Source: an uncultured Pseudomonadota bacterium (GTDB taxonomy: Bacteria > Pseudomonadota > Gammaproteobacteria > Steroidobacterales > Steroidobacteraceae). Taken from it: DNA of 10,433 nucleotides. Both the position numbers and the translations under genes were made by a program. The notes beneath the pieces are model-generated. The model worked only from the letters and a program-made list of their open reading frames with translations, did not search any database and was not told the origin of the DNA. The DNA lies in assembly GCA_903890265.1 (NCBI GenBank), contig CAITAM010000265.1, positions 1 to 10,433 on the forward strand, read 5' to 3'. This document shows, piece by piece, positions 6,809 through 10,433 of the stretch. Within the stretch, counting starts at the first letter, position 1, and each line of letters begins with the position of its first letter.

Positions 6809-7404
6809 TGCTGGGTTAAATCCTGTATGCCGGGACTGACCTGGAACGTGGTTTCGACGACCGAGACGGATTCCGGGCTGCCGCCGTAGCCCACGGCATC
6901 GATCTGGTAGATCGTGCCGACGCCGCCCGGTGCCGGACCGAGCAGCGAGACGTAAAAGGTCGGGACCGCAAAATAATTGCCCATGCCACCGCCGGCGGCG
7001 ACCGTCATGCCGGCCGGCGTGTAGGTCGTGCCGATCGGCGCCCCGTTCGCCATCCACGGCACGCTGGCGACGTTCGCCACCACCGTGTTCAGCGGGTTCG
7101 TGCACACCTGGCCTTGGCCCTGGTTCGCGTTCACGAGCTGGGTGCAGGTAATGACGTTGTAGACCGAGTTGTTGCTGGACGTCAGCCACCACTCGGCGTA
7201 CTGCTCGGCACTCTCGGCGGCCTGCACGGCCCGCTGCTTGTCGCGGATATTGCCGCCGATCAGGCCGTCGAGGCCGACGCTGCGGAACATGCCGAGCGCG
7301 AGCACCGTGAGGACGAGCAGAAGCAGCATGCCGGCCACCAGCACGAAGCCCCCGGTACGCGCTGCCGGGCCGGTAGGCCGGATCCACGCGTGAGGCGCGC
7401 TCAT
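6805..7404 (-). CDS. pilX: Type IV pilus minor pilin PilX
   Basis: This 199-residue protein has the PilX N-terminal pattern. A 19-residue basic leader ends in GG, followed by FVLVAGMLLLLVLTVLALGM (20-39), then GLIGGNIRDKQRAVQAAESA (47-66), the conserved N-x-R-D-x-x-x-A-x-x-A-A-E stretch of the family (PF14341). Position +5 of the mature protein is Ala, not Glu, as I recall for other PilX- and GspK-like minor pilins that sit at the filament tip. The remainder is a globular domain with two Cys (87, 101). The ATG at 7404 overlaps the pilW stop as ATGA and has a purine-rich AGGGGAAGG site just upstream. The reading frame is open further upstream, but that sequence is antisense-like Arg/His-rich shadow over pilW. 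It probably joins PilV, PilW and FimT in the tip priming complex. Confidence 0.9.
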   Translation of the reverse strand: MSAPHAWIRPTGPAARTGGFVLVAGMLLLLVLTVLALGMFRSVGLDGLIGGNIRDKQRAVQAAESAEQYAEWWLTSSNNSVYNVITCTQLVNANQGQGQVCTNPLNTVVANVASVPWMANGAPIGTTYTPAGMTVAAGGGMGNYFAVPTFYVSLLGPAPGGVGTIYQIDAVGYGGSPESVSVVETTFQVSPGIQDLTQQ

Positions 7405-8117
7405 ACCTTCCCCTGAATGGCGATGGTCCGGGTCAGCGACACGGTCTGCTGCGCCGCGGACGTCGCCAGCGCATTGGTGAACGTCAGCGTGATCACGACC
7501 GAGCTCACGTTCGGCCAGTTCGCGGCCACCATCTGCGCCGCCGGGATGTAGGTATCGACGTTGGTGCTCGTGCCGCCGGTCGTGTGCACGCCGTAGGTCA
7601 CCGTCATGCCGGTCACCCCGTCGACCAGGGGCACGGCGGTCGCGCCGTTCACCGAGCACACCAGCTGGTTCGAGCCGTTGACACTGAACTGGTTGGTCCA
7701 GGTGCCGTTCGGGGTTGTCGTGCTCCCGTCACAGTTCAGCAGGGCATCGGCGGGACCGGCGACGTAGCGCACCGTGATCGTGTCGCCCTGCGCGCCGCCT
7801 GAGGTGCCGGTCACGGTCTGGGCAGCATTGACGAACGCGCCGGCCGCCGGAAAGGCGCTCGAGAGGGTCGAGACGAGCGGGTTGTTATAGAAGCCGGCGT
7901 GCTGGATGACGTCAGCGAGCACGGTCATCGCAAACCGCTCGCTGTCCTGCTGCTGGGAGAGCGTGCTCTGGGTCGTGAAGGCACGCCGGTTGCTCTGCAC
8001 GATCGCGAACAGGCCGCCGAGCAGGAACGCGGCCAGCAGCACCGCGATCAGCAGCTCGACCAGCGTAAAGCCCCGGTTGCTGCGCGGACGAAAGAGCGGA
8101 CGATGCAGCGTATGCAC
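7401..8117 (-). CDS. pilW: Type IV pilus minor pilin PilW
   Basis: This 238-residue prepilin has a basic 16-residue leader (MHTLHRPLFRPRSNRG), cleavage before F17 and FTLVELLIAVLLAAFLLGGL as the start of the assembly helix, with Glu at +5 (E21). Length, the QQQDSERFAMTVLADVIQHAGF segment at about 56-77 (minus its first residues, the usual PilW signature of a helix ending in AGF/AGY) and the C-terminal strand leading to RTIAIQ fit PilW. C129 and C153 may pair. The start is a GTG at 8117, five nt after the pilV stop; no other start codon precedes the cleavage site, and GGAG lies 11 nt upstream. It is expected to work with PilX and PilY1 at the pilus tip. Confidence 0.92.
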   Translation of the reverse strand: MHTLHRPLFRPRSNRGFTLVELLIAVLLAAFLLGGLFAIVQSNRRAFTTQSTLSQQQDSERFAMTVLADVIQHAGFYNNPLVSTLSSAFPAAGAFVNAAQTVTGTSGGAQGDTITVRYVAGPADALLNCDGSTTTPNGTWTNQFSVNGSNQLVCSVNGATAVPLVDGVTGMTVTYGVHTTGGTSTNVDTYIPAAQMVAANWPNVSSVVITLTFTNALATSAAQQTVSLTRTIAIQGKV

Positions 8118-8122
8118 GGTGC

Positions 8123-8695
8123 TCAGGGCTCCACGGTCAGGGTGTAGACGGGACCGAACTGGTTCTGCTGCGTCACGGTCATGGCCGCCGTACCGTTCTT
8201 GCCCTGGTTGTTGACGCTCATCGACTGCTCACTCCAGACGGTCTGGATCGTGCAGACCACGGGCGTCGCCGCGAGCAGCGCCGTGCACGTGAAAGTCGTC
8301 TTGACGGGGTTTGGCAGCAGCGCTCTCACCTGCTGGCCCCATTGCTGCATGTCGTAGGCCGCGAGCTGGGTCGGGGTGCACGGCGCGCCGTTGTTCTTGG
8401 TGCAGTTGACGACCGTCGAGAGCGTCGGATCGCTGACCACGCCGTTCGTGATCGTGAAGGTGGCTGGCGCGAGCCCGTTCGCCCAGTAGGCGCGGTTCGC
8501 GCGCATGGCGGAGGCGAGCCCCTCGGAGGCAATCGCGGCCAGTCCGCGCCGGCTGGCATTCGCCGTGGCCGCCACGGCCAGCGCCTGCATCTTGGCAATG
8601 CCGAGCAGGCCAATACCGATGACGACGAGCGAGATCATGACCTCGATCAGGCTGAAGCCCCGGTGCCGGCGGTAGCGTGGCAGGCACCGCCTCAC
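8123..8695 (-). CDS. pilV: Type IV pilus minor pilin PilV
   Basis: This 190-residue prepilin has a short basic leader (MRRCLPRYRRHRG), cleavage before F14 and the PilV-type helix FSLIEVMISLVVIGIGLLGI, with Glu at +5 (E18). The run GIGLLGIAKMQALAVAATA followed by a helix with RANRAYW (66-72) is typical of PilV, whose usual length is close to this. Three Cys occur in the globular part in addition to C4 of the leader. The GTG start at 8695 overlaps the fimT stop as GTGA, implying coupled translation. PilV is one of the core minor pilins that prime filament assembly and carry PilY1. Confidence 0.92.
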   Translation of the reverse strand: MRRCLPRYRRHRGFSLIEVMISLVVIGIGLLGIAKMQALAVAATANASRRGLAAIASEGLASAMRANRAYWANGLAPATFTITNGVVSDPTLSTVVNCTKNNGAPCTPTQLAAYDMQQWGQQVRALLPNPVKTTFTCTALLAATPVVCTIQTVWSEQSMSVNNQGKNGTAAMTVTQQNQFGPVYTLTVEP

Positions 8696-9285
8696 AGGCA
8701 GGCTCCGACGCCGGACAACTCGGTCACCAGGCGACCGACCCGGGTCACCTGCACGCAGCGCGTCCAGCGCGCCGTCGCGCTGGCGTCGTGCAGGGTCATC
8801 GTCGCGGTACCCGCCATCGCCATGGGGAACCCGTCGCGGTTGAAGCTGAGCGCCGACAGGCCGCCACCGTCGAGCGTATCGGTACCGGTGAGCGGCTTCT
8901 GCCAGCGGCGGATGGGCTCGCCAGCGTCCACCGTGGCGTTGGCGTTGGGATCCGAGAAGACGATCCAGCCCTGCTGCCAGGCCGTGACGCCACTGCAGGT
9001 GAGCCCGTCGGCCGAGGCGCAGACGGTGACCGGCTGCCCTTCCTTGATGGCCTGGGCACGCGCGTACTGCAGATCACCCAAGAGGGCGTTGATCTCGGCA
9101 GAGACCCGCGAGGAATTGGTGACGTACTGATAGGACGGCATGACAAGGGCGGTCACGACCGCGGCGACGGTGAGCGTGGCAACGAGCTCCGGCATCGTGA
9201 AGCCGCGCTCGGCCGCGCGCGCGGCGGCAGCGGCCGATCGGCCCCGCCCGCGTTCACTGGGCAAGTTCCCGAACGAACGCCGCAT
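8692..9285 (-). CDS. fimT: GspH/FimT-family minor pilin FimT (FimU-like)
   Basis: This 197-residue prepilin is the first gene of the operon. Its leader is long at 28 residues, rich in Arg and Ala with a run of five Ala, and is cleaved before F29. The mature start FTMPELVATLTVAAVVTALV has Pro-Glu at +4/+5, as is common in FimT, GspH and FimU. A GspH/FimT domain follows at about 70-190, with DLQYARAQAIKEGQPVTVCAS, GWIVFSDPN (106-114) and LSFNRDGFP (146-154), and a C-terminal Cys (C196) able to pair with C177. The ATG at 9285 is preceded by GGAGG with a 4-nt spacer. Proteins at this locus position are FimU in Pseudomonas and FimT in Xanthomonas; they belong to the tip complex, and some FimT proteins bind DNA for uptake. 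Which role applies here cannot be decided. Confidence 0.9.
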   Translation of the reverse strand: MRRSFGNLPSERGRGRSAAAAARAAERGFTMPELVATLTVAAVVTALVMPSYQYVTNSSRVSAEINALLGDLQYARAQAIKEGQPVTVCASADGLTCSGVTAWQQGWIVFSDPNANATVDAGEPIRRWQKPLTGTDTLDGGGLSALSFNRDGFPMAMAGTATMTLHDASATARWTRCVQVTRVGRLVTELSGVGACL

Positions 9286-9577
9286 GTGCCCTCCATGAGT
9301 CCAACACGCGTCGCCACTTCCCTGCTACGCGACAGATGACAACATAAACGGCCGGTACGGCCGCGCGCCGTGACGCAGTACCCAAAACTGCCGACCGCGG
9401 GCGGTACGGGGCGCGCCACGCGGCCACGACCGACGGGACGCGGGGTTGCTTGCGGGGGTTGCTTGCGGGGGTTGGTCACGGGGGCAGCGCCGGCACGCTG
9501 TCCGACACGTCAATGCCAGCGCGTTATGACAACGGGGTGCCCGCCAGTGGCGCGGTCACGGCGCCGGCCGTCCGCGC
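9286..9577 (-). promoter_or_regulatory. Probable control region of the pilus operon (292 bp, non-coding)
   Basis: This gap separates the sensor kinase stop from fimT and is the only long space before the operon. The least GC-rich stretch is at about 9332-9349, where the minus strand reads CGTTTATGTTGTCATC; TATGTT there is a possible -10, but no good -35 lies 16-18 bp upstream. The 8-mer GTTGTCAT occurs twice (9336-9343 and 9526-9533, minus strand). A dyad GCAGT-N7-ACTGC lies at 9375-9391. Two CGGCCG palindromes flank GTA at 9349-9363. A 13-bp direct repeat lies at 9442-9475. Six-bp GC-only arms (9550-9555 and 9572-9577) could fold right after the kinase stop, without a U-tract. In P. aeruginosa the orthologous operon is activated by AlgR; no confident AlgR site can be called here. 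Confidence 0.5.
9442..9475. repeat. 13-bp direct repeat, about 2.6 copies
   Basis: The unit GGGGTTGCTTGCG occurs exactly at 9442-9454 and 9455-9467, followed by a partial third copy, GGGGTTGG, at 9468-9475. It lies 157-190 bp upstream of the fimT start. It may be a tandem binding site for a regulator or a replication-slippage product. Confidence 0.8.
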
Positions 9578-10433
9578 TCACGCGCGGCGGCGCATCGCCA
9601 CCTCGGCTTCGAGGGACTTCAACGCGCGGCGCAGCTCAACGGCTACCACAGCCTGCGCGCGTTCCACGGCCGTCGGATCGCGCGCGCAGGCCGCCTGCTC
9701 GAGTGCACCGACCGCCTCGGCAAGCGCCATGGCGCCGATCTGGCCGCAGCTGCTGCGAAAGCTGTGCGCCTCGCGGGCGACGCTGTCCCAGTTGGCACGA
9801 CCCACCGCCGCGTCGATCCTGGCCGCCGTGGGGTCGGCCTCGGCCACGAAGAGTCGCAACAGGCGCTCGCGCAGCGCGCCATTGGCGAGCCGTCCAAGCG
9901 CCGCAAACGTCGCCTCGTCAATGGCCGGTCGCTCGGCCGACGCGCTCGGCGGCCGGTGGCGGCACAGAACCGCGTGCAGCGCACCGAGCGTAAAGGGCTT
10001 GGCCAGAAAGTCGTCCATGCCGGCAAGCAGGCAACGGGCACGGTAGTCGGGTGACGGGTTCGCGGTCAGTGCCACGATCGGCACGCGCGGGCGGCGGTGG
10101 ACGGCTTCGCTCGCACGAATCGCCTCGGTCGCCGCGAGGCCGTCGAGCACCGGCATCTGCCCGTCCATCAGCACGAGGTCAAAGGTCTCCTCCGCCACCG
10201 CCGAGAGCGCCTCGGCGCCGTTGCCGACGTGGCGGTGGCTGACGCCGAGCGCGGCCAGCATGCCCTCGACGACCGCGTGATTGATCGCGTTGTCCTCCGC
10301 GACCAGCACCCGCATGCCCGCGACCCGGTCCAACCCGCCGTCCGCCGCTACCGGCGCGGTGCCGGCCGCCTCCCCCGCCGGGACGCCCGCCGCGCGCGCT
10401 CGATCGCCCGCGGACGACGGCGCGACGGGGTGC
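9578..10433 (-). CDS. Hybrid sensor histidine kinase, C-terminal receiver-HPt part
   Basis: The frame is open from the window end to the TGA at 9580-9578 (284 codons) and lacks a convincing start. The first 33 visible residues are an Ala/Gly/Pro-rich linker, so this is best read as the end of a longer gene. A receiver domain follows: RVLVAEDNAIN with the acidic pair, the phospho-acceptor Asp in LVLMDGQMPVLDG, Thr in VALTAN and Lys in LAKPF. Numbered from the TTG at 10333, these are E13/D14, D57, T90 and K112. An HPt domain comes next, with the phosphorelay His H190 in REAHSFRSSCGQIGA. Receiver plus HPt at the C-terminus is the layout of RpfC- or BarA-type hybrid kinases, which pass phosphate His-Asp-His to a separate response regulator. 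The kinase core and sensor lie outside the window, so the signal is unknown. A stand-alone receiver-HPt protein starting at the TTG is possible but less likely. It lies 292 bp upstream of the pilus operon. Confidence 0.87.
   Translation of the reverse strand, partial: HPVAPSSAGDRARAAGVPAGEAAGTAPVAADGGLDRVAGMRVLVAEDNAINHAVVEGMLAALGVSHRHVGNGAEALSAVAEETFDLVLMDGQMPVLDGLAATEAIRASEAVHRRPRVPIVALTANPSPDYRARCLLAGMDDFLAKPFTLGALHAVLCRHRPPSASAERPAIDEATFAALGRLANGALRERLLRLFVAEADPTAARIDAAVGRANWDSVAREAHSFRSSCGQIGAMALAEAVGALEQAACARDPTAVERAQAVVAVELRRALKSLEAEVAMRRRA

Noticed and set aside
6809..7387. Upstream extension of the pilY1 frame by 193 codons
   Set aside because: The extra sequence is an out-of-frame reading of pilX, rich in Arg and Gly. 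The ATG at 6808 gives a signal peptide and an ATGA overlap with pilX, so the extension is not coding in this frame.
7405..7659. Upstream extension of the pilX frame by 85 codons
   Set aside because: It reads through pilW out of frame as Arg/His-rich sequence. The PilX leader starts at the ATG at 7404, which has a ribosome site.
9295..9320. Possible sigma-54 promoter (TGGCGACGCGTGTTGG on the minus strand) before fimT
   Set aside because: The spacing between the GG and TTG elements is one base too long and the essential GC at -12 is missing.
9153..9479. 108-codon minus-strand frame spanning the fimT upstream region
   Set aside because: It overlaps fimT out of frame and reads the 13-bp repeat as low-complexity sequence; no domain or good start was seen.
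1..10433. Novel defence, mobile or CRISPR-type system
   Set aside because: No transposase, integrase, nuclease, reverse transcriptase, spaced palindromic repeats or attachment sites were found on either strand; gene content is a pilus operon with ordinary neighbours.

Overview
The window is a stretch of high-GC chromosome with every confident gene on the minus strand, so transcription runs from high to low coordinates. Gene content and order suggest a Gram-negative proteobacterium. The fimT-pilV-pilW-pilX-pilY1-pilE order is typical of gammaproteobacterial type IV pilus minor-pilin clusters, including the Xanthomonas/Pseudomonas type, but the exact lineage cannot be fixed from this sequence. 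No tRNA, rRNA, CRISPR array, transposase or phage gene is visible.

Layout in transcription order. (1) 10433-9578 is the C-terminal end of a hybrid sensor histidine kinase, with a receiver domain followed by an HPt domain; it is cut by the window edge. (2) 9577-9286 is a 292-bp non-coding region holding a 13-bp direct repeat, two copies of an 8-mer and a small dyad; it is the probable control region of the pilus operon. (3) 9285-2955 is a tightly packed six-gene operon: fimT, pilV, pilW, pilX, pilY1, pilE. Three of its junctions are 4-bp stop/start overlaps, and the other two gaps are 5 and 11 nt. (4) 2954-2832 is a short gap with a perfect 8-bp hairpin. (5) 2831-1065 encodes a lipoprotein of the YtcJ-like amidohydrolase family. 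(6) 1069-998 is a degenerate 12-bp tandem repeat. (7) 961-467 encodes a GNAT acetyltransferase. (8) 392-1 is the N-terminus of an AI-2E/YdiK-family membrane protein, cut by the window start.

The operon products fit one machine. FimT, PilV, PilW, PilX and PilE are minor pilins with class III leaders; in characterised systems such proteins form a priming complex at the pilus tip that carries PilY1. PilY1 here keeps the standard C-terminal beta-propeller and its calcium loop. Its N-terminal 390 or so residues look like an L-type (legume/ConA-type) lectin domain, not the von Willebrand A domain of Pseudomonas PilY1. This suggests a sugar-binding tip adhesin and is the most notable point in the window. 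The three genes after the operon (amidohydrolase, acetyltransferase, transporter) show no evident link to pili.
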